64,000 bases of DNA from Acanthaster planci. Lineage: Eukaryota; Echinodermata; Asteroidea; Valvatida; Acanthasteridae. Under the pieces are notes generated by a model, which saw nothing but the letters and a program-made list of their open reading frames with translations, was not told the origin of the DNA and searched no databases. How positions within the stretch are numbered: position 1 is the stretch's first letter; each line of letters starts with the position of its first letter. A program made the translations under genes and the position numbers. The DNA lies in contig NW_019091511.1 in NCBI RefSeq assembly GCF_001949145.1, positions 353,200-417,199 on the forward strand, written 5' to 3'. Below are positions 14,201 to 24,780 of this stretch, piece by piece.

Positions 14201-16738
14201 GTTTTAAACTTTGTAAATCATGTTCAATTCAGCTGACGCTGCGAGGCATGATTATTAATAAACCAATTTGAATGAATGAATGAATAATATACATGCAATA
14301 TGAAAATTATGAGTCAAGAGATTAAACAACATTCTATCACATACTTCATCAATATTTGTAAAAGCAGAATATCTACTTTTAGCTTGATAAACATGAAATG
14401 CAACACTTTCTGTTTCTTTGCTAGGTTATTTTTGTGGCTTACCTTCTCTTCTTCATCATCAAGTTGATCTTGCTGATCAAGAAAGCCGGATTGAAGGAAC
14501 TGAAGAACTTCTGGACAGCTCTGGAACTGATCCTGCTACTGGTAGCCATAGTCGCGGTTATCATGTTCGCTTTTCGTGAAGTCTTCATCAAACTTGCACT
14601 GCAGGAAGTCAAGAACAAAAAACAAGGTTACTTCAGCTGTTCTCAAATCAAATTTTAAGACTTTTTTCAAATTTGTCCGAGACCCTTTTGAAGTATTAGC
14701 ATAAGGATCCTTGAGTTCCCTTGATTTCCAACGAATCTTTCAGCATCTTTTTCAGTACCCTACGGTTTTCTTATCACTTCCAATATTTTAAAAAAAGAAA
14801 AGTTGGTTTCTAGACAATGTTTACTTTCTTCTTTCTTATCAGATTCTTTGATAAATTGAATCCCAAAACAAAAGTTAAGTCGACAGGTGGAAACCATTCT
14901 TCTAAAAAAATCCTAATGGCATCTACAAATTAAAGTTGAACTCCAAAAGTGACAAAATACGAATTTCTAAAAATAGCCACGGTCCAAACATAGATTATGA
15001 TTTGATTACGGTTTTACACTTGGGTGCATTAGTCTCACATCACTAAGGGAATAAATATGTGCTTAGCCGGTCTTCAACTTGCGTTTAAGACCGGCTCAGG
15101 AGAATGGACGTGACTAATGCCAAGTCACAGGCGAGGGGCATTATCAGCGTTCAGTCTGCTGAGTTGGTCTTAAACGTTAGTTTAAGATTGGCCAAGCACA
15201 TACTCATTCCCATTCATAAATACTTTTTTAGTCAGAGAGTCAAAAGAAGTCAATATATGATGGATTTCCAATGGTTTTGTTCTAGAACTTTACATTCATT
15301 TTTCCCGCACCCCTGTCCATTTTATTTTACAGAAGTCCAAAAAAATCTGCTTGTATGGACTTGGCACGCGCTTCCCGAGCTGCGTGTACACAGACTCTTG
15401 ATCCATCAGAATCGATTAAACTGTCTTGTATCCAAGTGCCAGTGTGTGATTTACAAAGCAGGCACTATCACTTCTCAGCGGGCATTATCAAATGTTAATG
15501 CACGGTCAAGTTGCACGTTGTTGAGCAGGAAGACTGAGGTAGTGATAAATGTACAATAAATATACTTCATGTTTTGAGCATCTGTTGAAATGATTCACTC
15601 TATAAACCAAATACATATTCATCCGTTTGAAACATTCAACAGGAAGATTTGTCAACTTTGGTCACATTGCCAAATGGGACGAGCTGTTTGGTTATCTCTT
15701 GGCTTGCCTGTCGTTTCTCTCTCTCATCCGATACATGCATCTCCTGCGACTCAACGCCCGCATGTCGCTCCTTGGGATGACACTACGACACGCCTCTAGG
15801 GATATCCTCCACTTCCTCATCATGTGGAGTCTTGTGTTCTGCGCCTTTGCTCAGCTCTCCTACCTTCTCTTCCATGGCGTGGTTGAGATGTTCTCCTCCT
15901 TCGTCGCCACGCTTGAGACGCTCTTCTCCATGCTCCTGGGGAAGTTTGACTTCAATGCTCTGGTGGAGGCCAATCGGTGGCTAGGGGGCGCTGTCTTCCT
16001 CATCTACATCGTGACCATGTATCTGATTCTCACCAACATGTTCATCACTATCATTGTGGAGGCCTTCAACCACATGAGACATCAGGAGGGATTGAATGAG
16101 GTGATAGACCCAGAAATTGTGGAGTACATCGTGGAGAGATTTAAAGCATTCTTTTTGCGTCCCGTTCAAGGAACAAAAGCCACATCTCAAGTAACCGGTG
16201 AGTTCTGCTGCTGTCAATTTTTAACTAGAAGCTGCAGAAAAAGCACCATTTTTCTAACAAGAGAAACATAATTATTACTTTCAGCAAACAAATTGTTAGA
16301 ATTCAGGGAAGGCTTTTCATGCCATGCTATGTCTCATCATTGAAGCATGTGGTTAGCCTCACATAAACCAGCGCAAATTCAACAGTTGCTAGCCCTCAAA
16401 AGGCCACAATCCATCTTCAGTCTCTGAAAAGAATTACGAATCTACAAAAAATTTCAATCTACTCACCTAGCTTTGCTGGATAATTTAAACTTGTTTTTAC
16501 AGCCAAATTAATGTATGAAGATACGATGGACTTGCTTGAGAAAAGCGTGGATAAGATTATCAACTTTGTGGAGACCAATTACGGGAAGGTTGATGTGACA
16601 GCCAATCAGAGCGAAACCCTGGGGTCACCAGCAAGAAGTCTGAGTCGTATCTCACTTCACTCGGCTACGCGCTCCTCCGATAATGGCAGCAAGCCAAACA
16701 ACAAGAAAGCATGTAATCGCGTCATATTTGTTGCATGA
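1..16738 (+). CDS. Polycystin-1-like receptor/channel (REJ-GAIN-GPS-PLAT-11 TM), 5' partial, 24 exons
   Basis: This gene encodes a polycystin-1 family membrane protein (PKD1L2/PKDREJ/sea urchin REJ-like), a large receptor that in the family pairs with polycystin-2-type cation channels. Exons read from splice sites and phase: 1-40, 360-535, 862-1032, 1415-1710, 2149-2295, 3181-3219, 3487-3612, 4013-4103, 4496-4722, 5287-5529, 5915-6142, 6618-6882, 7238-7395, 7683-7913, 8659-8829, 9114-9274, 9600-10386, 11169-11313, 12018-12253, 12668-12872, 13552-14042, 14425-14626, 15643-16197, 16503-16738. Together they give 1874 in-phase codons and a TGA stop. The start codon and N-terminal ectodomain lie upstream of the window. 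The phase before and after the N gap (12872 to 13552) agrees and the protein reads through, so no exon need be missing there. The exon 18 donor at 11314 is the weakest call. The subfamily is not resolved. Confidence 0.95.
2761..2822. repeat. G-run low-complexity stretch
   Basis: Two runs of eight and eleven or more Gs lie in intron 5 of the polycystin gene, followed by a C/T-rich stretch. I see no gene here. The rest of this 885-bp intron shows nothing recognisable. Confidence 0.6.
5287..7913 (+). other. GAIN-like region, GPS autoproteolysis motif and first membrane segment
   Basis: Exons 10-14 encode the region before the membrane. The GPS is split between exons 13 and 14: CRFWDTNITAWSSRGCQ, then HCLCNHLSSF. 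All four family cysteines, both tryptophans and the HL-S cleavage tripeptide are present (about residue 752/753 counted from the window start), so self-cleavage is expected. Exon 14 continues into a hydrophobic segment rich in V, F, L and G followed by WLRRKDKQD, which is membrane segment 1 and its basic cytoplasmic stop. Confidence 0.9.
8659..9630 (+). other. PLAT (LH2) domain exons
   Basis: Exons 15, 16 and the first codons of exon 17 encode a cytoplasmic PLAT domain between membrane segments 1 and 2. Family signatures are GVSPLGDNHPNDTYFYQVTV, a following glycine-rich TGMGPGCGT, then KVSIILTGEDGDSG, and IKLWHDNSG with WYLSQV. PLAT domains bind lipid and calcium in other polycystins. The domain spans about residues 813-930 of the visible protein. 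Confidence 0.92.
10432..10970. mobile_element. Probable MITE with about 25-bp terminal inverted repeats (polycystin intron 17)
   Basis: The left end (10432-10457) contains gcagtccatcat and the right end (10946-10970) contains atgatggactgtat, so the two ends are imperfect inverted copies over about 25 bp. The interior has no long ORF. A further copy of the same end (tacagtccatcatttacaat) lies at 19263-19290 in an ECHS1 intron, which argues for a dispersed element. Superfamily unknown. Confidence 0.5.
11704..11945 (-). mobile_element. tRNA-derived SINE, minus strand
   Basis: On the minus strand a tRNA-like head contains an intact Pol III B box (GGTTCGAATCC, plus-strand position about 11876-11886) preceded by a degenerate A box and a Cys/Gly-like arm. 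It is followed by a non-tRNA body extending to about 11704. It lies in polycystin intron 18. The head plus tail structure and intronic location indicate a SINE insertion and not a functional tRNA gene. Confidence 0.6.
12956..13470. repeat. Start of a 21-bp tandem repeat running into an assembly gap
   Basis: Two near-identical copies of a unit containing ggtacccatttcccataca lie at about 12956-12999, immediately before 471 Ns (13000-13470). The gap is probably an unassembled minisatellite. It lies inside polycystin intron 20, and splice phase on both sides suggests no coding sequence is lost. Confidence 0.7.
14118..14356. repeat. Perfect 30-bp inverted repeat flanking a 179-bp AT-rich spacer
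   Basis: The 30 bases at 14118-14147 are the exact reverse complement of 14327-14356. The interior contains a T-run and a short (aatg)n run. It lies in polycystin intron 21. Perfect arms suggest a young MITE-type insertion or a selected stem. No transposase is present. Confidence 0.75.
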
Positions 16739-17911
16739 AAAAATGGCATTGATTTCTGGCTTCAGATGAAACGCCCACTGAGTACTGCTACCATGATTGA
16801 TAACACTACACCTATATTACGTGTATATAACGGTTTTAATGGAAGCTTGCCATGTATAAATTCATCAACTGTAAATATGAAAGGCTCTTAGTTAACAGAT
16901 AATGTACATTTTGTCATTATAGATGGCCACAATGTGAACTTGAAGGAATCTTGCCTCCTCATAAATTTCCAGATTTATTATCGCTGAGCCTAATCATATT
17001 CTGTGAAAGTTTTGATATGCGCTTATGCTTTCTTTGAGTTGAAGTTCTGTGTCGTGAATTAATATGAATATGAAGGTAAATAGAACAATTAAGAGATATT
17101 TAAATCTTGTTAAGGTAAATGTAAAAACATACATTATAAGTATTCAAAATGATGCTCTGTGATAAAAACAATTTCAAGTTGAAGAAATTTGTAATAGATT
17201 TTAAAATAACTTTAGTTACATTTGATTAAGATTTCAAATTAACGTTTGAACTCAATGTGAGCACAATTAATTCAAGACAGTTTGACTCTTTTGATGTCGA
17301 GTTTTAGCATATATAAATTTATTCATCCTTGATATAAAGTTAAGCATGATTTCCAAATCACTCCTTGTTATACAAAACACTGCAAAGAACAAGATGTCTC
17401 AAATGACAGTTATTTCCAGACATTTTGGAATCTGTGTAAAACAAAATGTAATAATGTGTGTCATAGAATGTGACAGTTTGTAGCCCATGTGTTCTGCAAA
17501 TTAGATTAATCATTTGACATGAGAACTTCTGTTCATTTTCATCAAGGTCTGAACATTTTTAGGTCCGAGATGCGAGGATGCTTACTTTGTGGGATGAAAA
17601 GAAAAACAATGCAATTTTCTTAACAAATCTTTTAAACATCTCCCACTTTGCTGAATACAATTTTGGCACAATAGAAAATAAATGGAGCCTGTCTGTGAAA
17701 TAAAAACAAGACTCATCTGGCTCATACACTGTATCATATTCAAAACTTAGGCTGCCAAAATAGATCTTGAGAACAAATCTTTCCTGTCAACAACATCATC
17801 ATCATAATCATCATCATCAGCAAAATCACTTTTGTAATCTCAAGCCTCGTCCAACTCCCAACAGTTTCCATGGAAACTGTTCATATAGCACCCTGCACAA
17901 TCCCACATGGT
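16739..17911. other. Convergent 3' intergenic region of the polycystin gene and ECHS1
   Basis: The two genes end tail to tail here. No further coding exon is recognisable. Plus-strand AATAAA signals occur at 17677-17682 and 17699-17704, plausible poly(A) signals for the polycystin transcript. On the minus strand AATAAA occurs at 17318-17323 and 16974-16979. The 3' UTRs may therefore overlap in antisense. Confidence 0.5.
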
Positions 17912-20900
17912 TTAATTGTCGGTGAAGTTAGCTTTTCTCTTTTCCACAAATGCTGCCATCCCCTCCTTACGATCTTCCTGAAAGGTAAGAGAGGAACATA
18001 CTTTCCCTTTATAACCAATTGATCCCAAGTCAAATTACAAGTCAATCACAACTACAGATAACTTTCGATGAAAGTTATCAGAAAGTCTTACAAAGACAGC
18101 TTGAGAGCAAGTTGTTGGCATCTTGCAAAATCCTCGACATCAAACCAAACCATAAATCCAAACATTTCCAGACCAGCCCAAACAACCCAACCCTACCCAA
18201 ACCCAATTTCAGCCAAACAAAACCAACCTAATCCAGCTTATCCTAAACTAAACCAAACCCAACCCAGGCTAATCCAACCCAAACCAAACACAGACCAACT
18301 ATACCAAACCAAACTAACTAGCAACCAAAAACTTACGGTTGCAAAAGTGGCATAGAAGATTTTCTTCTCAGTTTTGAGTCCCTCTTGCAAGGAGAGTTCG
18401 TGCGCCGCGTTAACCGCCTCTTTCCCCATGGCAACCGTCAGTTTCGAATTTTTACCAATTTTCTCGGCCAACTCGATGGCCTTGTCAAGCACCTCCTCCG
18501 ATGGGAAGACCTTGCTCACAAGCCCTACGGATGAGATTCAGATGAGATTGTGTTGTTAATAAAGCTTGCCATTTTGCTGCCATTCAAAAATGGCCGAAGT
18601 ATAAAATACTCTACATGATAGATTTCGATACTCAACCCTAATCATACTAAAATGCAACAAAGATTTTACACTAAACCCTCAAGAGTCAGGCTCCCTTTCT
18701 GGATGTAAATGGGAGAAGCTCTGTGATGCAACTGAAGTGATAAGCTCTAGCAGAAACTTGCTGAACTGCGTGCAAAAGTATAATCCATGTACATTTGCCA
18801 GTACTGGCATACCTCATGCATGTAAAGTTTTATAATCCTTGACTGATACATGTCCACTATTATTCTATTAACAAATCCAAGTTTGAGAAGAGATAATTAT
18901 ACATGAACTTGATGTTTCAGTTAGTGTGCCCTTGAAAATGGCTCCAAGTGTACATCATCTGGTTTCTCAAACAGTGGCCCTTCTTTTGTAAAGCTTGTAA
19001 ACTTCTCAAGTTCATGTGATAGTTCCAGGCAAGAATATCAATCAAAGCCAAAATCATGGGACGATTGACTTCAGATGAGCATATTTTGCTCAATGAATAT
19101 TACATGAAATTCCCAAGGTTTTCATTACCCATTTCTTTGGCCTCTTGGCCAGTGATAGGATCTCCTGAGAGGACCATCTCCATGGCAACAGATTTACCAA
19201 CAGCTCTGGTCAGCCTCTGAGTACCTCCCGCCCCTGTTGATTAGGAAAGATACTAATAATTACTTTAAGGTACAGTCCATCATTTACAATTTGCGCATTG
19301 TGTTAATTAGCTTGTTAAGACAGTGAAAATGGGAAATATTACTTCAAAACTTTGTTGGTGAGTAATTCTGACAGACACTTTGTTGTAATTTTTTCTTATG
19401 CTCTTGTGATAAAGAGCACTTTGAGTGACAAAAGTGCCCTCTAAAAAGCATTGATGAAAGGTTTTTCTGAGAATGGAAAAACTACCACTTTCTTGTCACT
19501 TCAAATGAAATGAGGTATTAAAAAATCTTGCTTGTATTGTTGTAACTCATCGTAATATCAATGAAAACAAGTTGAGCTGAATCTTCACTCCGTCTTTCCT
19601 TTAACTTTTCTCCCCCCTTTCCACTAAAGCACCACTAAAACAATATTCAGGGTGGGTGTTCTCACAGCGTGATTTCATACCTGGGATTGTGCCCAGCAAG
19701 ATCTCTGGCTGACCGAACTTGGCTTTGTCTCCTGCGTAGATAATATCACACATCATGGCCAGTTCGCATCCACCACCAAGCTGCCCCAAAAAAGATCAGA
19801 GTTACTCCTCTCAAAAGTCTGTCCCAAAAGCTCTACATCATCTCATCGCCTGCTAGTTTCCAAGTTGGGTAGATATTTATGAAGGAGGAAATTTCATCAC
19901 CATGGTTTAGAACTGTATACGGAAACTGACTAGGTGAGGGTCATCACTCATCTCCTGTGACAACATTGTTGGATTTCTACATGGGGCATGAATGACTGAT
20001 CTGCAAGATCACCCAATTGCTCTGCACAACTGATCAATCCTTGCGATCTTTTTCCTTCCCTTTTTGAAACAATCTATCTCAGATGTGAATTGGAAAGAAA
20101 AGAATTATCCACAGATCAAGCAAGAATACTGAGTGATCACGCAAAGATCAGGCAATCATGCATATCAACCAATCGTATCCAACATCAATACTACTGATAT
20201 ATTTCTCGTTATATTTCTATTATATTTCTTACAGCATAGCCATTGACCACAGCAATCACAGGCTTTTTAGTCCTTGTGACTTGATCCCAATGAGCCAGGA
20301 AGTTGCCGCTGTACACACTCTGGAACGTATATCCCGCCATCTCCTTAATGTCAGCTCCGGCTTCAAATGCAGCCAAAAAAGAAAAAGGGAAGAAAAAAGA
20401 AAAGAAAAGTGAACACAATATATATATATATATATACACATTGTGAAACTTGACGTGACCAAACTATGAACTGAGGTAGAGTCTACAAAAATTGACAAAA
20501 ACTTAACTTTAAAGTTGCAAACATCTCTTTCTCACACTGAGTAGGGAACAAGCCCTTTTTACACAGGCAAAGGATTGTTATAAAAAAATCCTACACACAG
20601 GAAAGTGATTTCAACCAGTCATTTATTATTGAATCGGCATTTACACAAGCATTATTTTTTACTTTAATTGTATCCAATGCAACACACTGAAGTAATGCTT
20701 TCTACTGAAATACACTCTCTGATGTCAGAAAGAGAACACTTTTTACCTAGTAGTTCACGACTTAAAGATTTTTATGTCATAATCAAAATGACCATAGGTG
20801 CTTGGGTAATTTAGTTGGAATACTCAAAAATACAATAAATTATCGGTTGATGCGTTTTTCAAGAACATACCAGCGAATGCCTTCTGTGATCCAGTCAAAA

Positions 20901-23900
20901 TGATGCAGGAAACCTCCTTGTCTGCTTCAAACTTCTGCAAGGCATTAGACACATCGTCCATCAAAGCATCACACAGCGCATTCAGAGCCTTGGGACGATT
21001 CAACTGAATCAAACCGACATTCTGTTTCTCTCCTCTCTTCTCCACGATGATGTTCTCATAATTGGCTGAGTTTAGATGGAAAAATTCAACAAAAAACCTG
21101 AAGAATGAAGCAGTCATATTCACCAGGTCCAAACTAAACACAATTTACACATCTGCAGAACAACAGCCAGGCCTTAAACTCAAAGGGTTCATTATCTGCT
21201 TAGATGAGTAACTGTAAGTTTCTTTCTGTCAGCACTTGTAATCTAATTAATTTTGTCTGAACTTGTACTAGCTGACGGCCTACATGTAGAATGAATCCCA
21301 CAACAACATGAATAAATTTGTCTTGGTAAATCTCCTCAACCATGATTGGCTTAATTTACTTCTATTCCAATGACCAACCATAGCTCGGCTTTCTTCTGTG
21401 GGTGACAGGAAAACAACTAGGAAAAGATAAGAGCTGTGTTGTGATTGGTTAAGTTGTTATACTGCCGACGATTTTCCAGGGCATGGATTGGAAAAATGCT
21501 CACAAATTTCACCATTTTAATGAGATACAATTAAACCTCCCCAGCAGACATCTGACCTCACTAAGAAGGGATGAATTAATTTTGTAGCACAAGTTTCTCT
21601 GATGGCAGAGTAAGTTGGCACAATCGGAACTGCCACAACTGTGTTTATGCGAGTTTGTACATCATGTGCATGTATAATGTTCATTGCTATCTTCAAGGTT
21701 TGTATAAGCCTTATAGTTCTGGAATTAATGTTCAGGCAAGTATTGAATCTCATAGGTTTGTCAAGTGTTGTCTATATACATGTAGGTATGTGGCCCAAAA
21801 ATTCACAGTCGTTAAATGCCACTGCCATTTATACAGTTTGAAAGGTCTTGAGAAAAGCTTTCCAATATCACCAACAGGACCCTCCTCTGAAAAAAAAAAG
21901 AAAGCTTGCTGGGGTCGGCTGGCCGGTCCGAGTCAGATAAAGCAGCGGATACTGCAAACTATTTTCAAGATGGAAGCTCGGTGGTCGAGTGGTTAAGACA
22001 TCTGCACTAGTAAGCAGGAGGTCGTGGGTTCGAGTCCCACCCGAGTAAGCATTTTTTGTGACTTTTTTCGCAAGCTCTCAGACAAGCACTGAGCATACAG
22101 TGTCTATTAATATATACATGTACGTTGGGTAAGGGCAAAACCTGTCATATAAATTTACATCTCCCCAACACAAAAAAAATACATCTTGAAAATATTACAC
22201 ATGTCTTGAAATGGAACAGCCGTCAAGACGATGAGGGGTCAAGTGCCGTATTGTTCAACGACCTTATTTCAAAGATGGCGACTGCGAGAGCGAGCCCGTG
22301 AGACTGAATGGGTGAAGGCAAAAAGACTGGAAAATACCAAAACAACCTGAGTGAAATCATTCAATAAATGGCGCTAAGAAAGCGGAGAGGCTAAGGATCA
22401 TCTTTGTGTGCAAAAGAACTTGCGGCCACAATGATAAAATGGTGCGCCAAAAAAAATTTCAGTGTGGCTAAGGATGGAGCGGGAGTGAGAGTCCGTGCCA
22501 CACTAGTGGGGCTACCTAGTCGGTCATACTAATTACCGTCACCACGCGACGGACCGTCAACACACCGTCAACACCCCAAAAAACATGTTAAAAATCAAAA
22601 CTGTGGTACTCGACTGTAACACGTACATGTTTGACGAAGGGATATTTTGCCTAAACTTCCACAGGTTAGACTCAGGATAGGAAATTGCCGTTTTAATTTG
22701 GCCGAATCGCCTCTTTCGAACAGCTCAGAAATCAGCCGCCATGTTACCTCTAGGGCAAATGGGACCATACCATTATGCTAGTGGGGTGGTGATATTATAT
22801 GATAAAGATACAACACTTCTTCCTTTAAAGTTACTATATTTGTATTTTTTCTTAACATTGAATAATTGTCCCTTTTCGTATTACAAATGGGTCACGTGGA
22901 GACATTTTGTCTTAAATTTTTCAACCTCGGGGAGACATTGGTCATTAGGGAGACATTTATGACAATAACTGTGTTAAACAAAAACTATGATGTTGTTTCT
23001 GCTATATTGATTTTTATTATCTTAAAAAGTATTTAATTTATGGCGCAGCATATCCATACCTAAATGGTACAGTCCAAACTCCACGAAGAGGCAAGATGGC
23101 GGCGAACAGCTATGCTGCTAGGGGTGTAGTCCACTAATTCAGCCCCATTGAAAACAGTGTAAAATCAGCATTGTTCGGGGCCCAATAATATGCGTACCAA
23201 CATCCCTGAGGCATCTGAAACACATGTTAAATTATGGTCCATAATCTTTCACTTTCTTTTCAATTTTCTATGGGTAAACCGATCACATTTTGAGTTGTTC
23301 CCTCAAAACAAAATTACCCCCAAAAAGTGATTTTTCCAAAGTCTGCTTGCAGCCATTTTTCAAGTGACAACCCTCAACTTTCTCAGGCACTTAGGACCAT
23401 TTTTCAACAGTATTTTTTAGCCATTATGCTCTCAGATGAAAGCCCAAAGACCCAGGGAGTTGATTCTGGCAAACAGTTACACAATCTCACCATTTTGGGG
23501 GCCATACAATCTCCTTTTTCAAAAGATACTGTGGGGGCACTTTCAATGCTAATGAGCTGGCCAGAAATTCACGCTGGAATTAGTGGACTGCAACCCTAGA
23601 GATTTTTTTTTTCGTGTGAAAAAAATCCATTTTGCAAATTGATTTGTGACCTCCACCTACTGGAAAGCCTCTTTCAGGCCAAGTATTACACTTCCACGCT
23701 TCGTTTATGGATTAAAGTTGTATTTTCGGGAAGTTGACGCTGTGTTGACGTTACTATCATATGGTTACAGTGTGTTGACGGTGTGCTGACAGTAATATAA
23801 TCAGTAACCCTACTTACATGACGTATGGACATGTTGGAAATCTTTCCGTGTGGACTTTGAATGCACATAGTCATGAATGATGGGGGAACACCTAGGCCTA

Positions 23901-24160
23901 CAATCATGACAATGCACAGTGCCAATGTCACGATGCAGTCAGCATGATCAGGGCCGGCCTCATGCCATGACAATGCCTAGGCATACCTCATGTATTTATT
24001 TGGGCCTACGACGGTCATGACCTAGGCCTCGCCTACCTGCAGACGACAAAGATCGAAAATTTGCCGCCAACGGAAGCTTTGAACACACCGATGACCTCAC
24101 CACTGGTCTTGTCACTAGGGTTTTGCCAAGGGCAGACATGCACTTGTACAATGAGGCCAT
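17912..24160 (-). CDS. ECHS1: Mitochondrial short-chain enoyl-CoA hydratase (crotonase), complete, 7 coding exons
   Basis: ECHS1 hydrates trans-2-enoyl-CoA in mitochondrial beta-oxidation and valine catabolism. Minus-strand exons are 24037-24160, 20871-21065, 20233-20360, 19681-19780, 19129-19233, 18337-18524 and 17912-17977. All phases agree, giving 301 aa (about 10 more than the human protein). Exon 1 begins at ATG 24158-24160 and encodes a basic, acid-free presequence ([20 protein letters not shown]...) with several Arg/Lys. The mature part starts near [12 protein letters not shown]. The oxyanion-hole glycines and both catalytic glutamates are visible: Glu155 in [12 protein letters not shown] and Glu175 in [13 protein letters not shown]. 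The C-terminus ends VEKRKANF plus TDN. Intron 1 is about 3 kb and holds a SINE. The gene is divergent with WDR45B. Confidence 0.97.
18130..18332. repeat. CCAAAC-type low-complexity stretch in ECHS1 intron 6
   Basis: Plus-strand sequence is dominated by variants of ccaaac/ccaacc (minus strand ggtttgg). It starts a few bases inside the intron after exon 6 of ECHS1. It is telomere-like in composition only and the units are irregular. No function is evident. Confidence 0.6.
20385..20442. repeat. Purine tract and (TA)n microsatellite
   Basis: A-rich purine sequence (20387-20409) is followed by about nine TA dinucleotides. On the minus strand the purine tract is the polypyrimidine stretch just upstream of the ECHS1 exon 3 acceptor, so it probably serves splicing. 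Confidence 0.6.
21975..22141 (+). mobile_element. tRNA-derived SINE (head plus tail) in ECHS1 intron 1
   Basis: A tRNA-like head (21975-22047) has a good A box (tggtcgagtgg) and perfect B box (GGTTCGAGTCC). The anticodon arm has a bulged or eight-base loop and the acceptor has a mismatch at its first position, so a functional tRNA is unlikely. The following body (22048-22141) ends in cgttgggtaaggg. That body sequence recurs, inverted and doubled, in the palindrome at 61353-61460. A decayed relative may lie at 41826-41945. Confidence 0.65.
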
Positions 24161-24780
24161 TGTCCACTTGGGAAGTTAAAAAAGTCCAAGGTACGCACAA
24201 TCCCACCGTCTGCGATGAGTAATCGTTCACCCCACAGTGCTGTATAACGTGTTATGTTACGCGTGTGCTTGCAATCTATTCCAAGGTCTTCCATAGCGCA
24301 AATAAAGAAGGCTCAGGGAACAAGACTTGCAAGGTCAGAGCTGACCAAGAAGAGTTCATATTTTGACCTTTAATTCTCGTGAGATTCTACGTGATAAGAA
24401 TGAGGGCGGGATACACCAATTTATGTAAGGGGCTTTTATTAATACTCAAAGGCTAAAGAACAAGAAAATTACTGAATGGTATTAATTATTCAAAAATTTG
24501 TTCATAAAAATAATTTTAGTATTTTTTTAATATTAAGTTTTCATTCAATTTTTAAATCCATTTTTGGTGTTAAACTTCAATTTGTTTATTGCCAACATTT
24601 TGACATTACCCTTTTTGACGTAGAATCGTCCAGAGGGACGACCCCATTCAACAGGAAGCTCGTCTATCGAGGCTGCGGGTATTTAATATTGCGGGGTAGC
24701 CGGTAGGCGTCCTGTATGATTTATCACTAGGCTAAAATCTCATCCTGTGACCATCTGATCTCAGATTTATCCATGACAGC
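24161..24780. promoter_or_regulatory. Divergent (shared) promoter region of ECHS1 and WDR45B
   Basis: About 620 bp separates the ECHS1 start codon (minus strand) from the WDR45B start codon (plus strand). Both transcripts must start within or near this interval unless non-coding exons lie elsewhere. No clear TATA box is seen at a convincing distance. Short inverted repeats such as cgtccagagggacg (about 24627) are present. The promoter role is inferred from gene layout. Confidence 0.55.

Larger units (their letters stand above)
9600..16197 (+). other. Polycystin membrane region: TM2-TM11, TOP domain and pore
   Basis: Exon 17 carries TM2-TM4 and the start of TM5, with a long basic/Ser-rich cytoplasmic loop between TM3 and TM4. 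Exon 18 completes TM5, and exon 19 carries TM6. Exons 20-21 form the extracellular polycystin (TOP) domain, with the diagnostic RAIFVEFSVYNANINLFS. Exons 21-23 give TM7-TM11. The pore-loop region reads LETLFSMLLGKFDF before the last helix, which ends TNMFITIIVEAFNHM. As in other PKD1-type proteins, the loop lacks an obvious PKD2-like LGD filter. Confidence 0.88.

Noticed and set aside
15104-15559. 151-codon plus-strand frame between polycystin exons 22 and 23
   Set aside because: It lies wholly within an intron required by the phase and homology of both flanking exons, and shows no domain.
21975-22047. A functional tRNA gene
   Set aside because: The B box is perfect, but the anticodon arm does not form a clean 5-bp stem with 7-base loop, the acceptor has a mismatch, and the sequence continues into a repeated tail. 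A tRNA-derived SINE explains it better.
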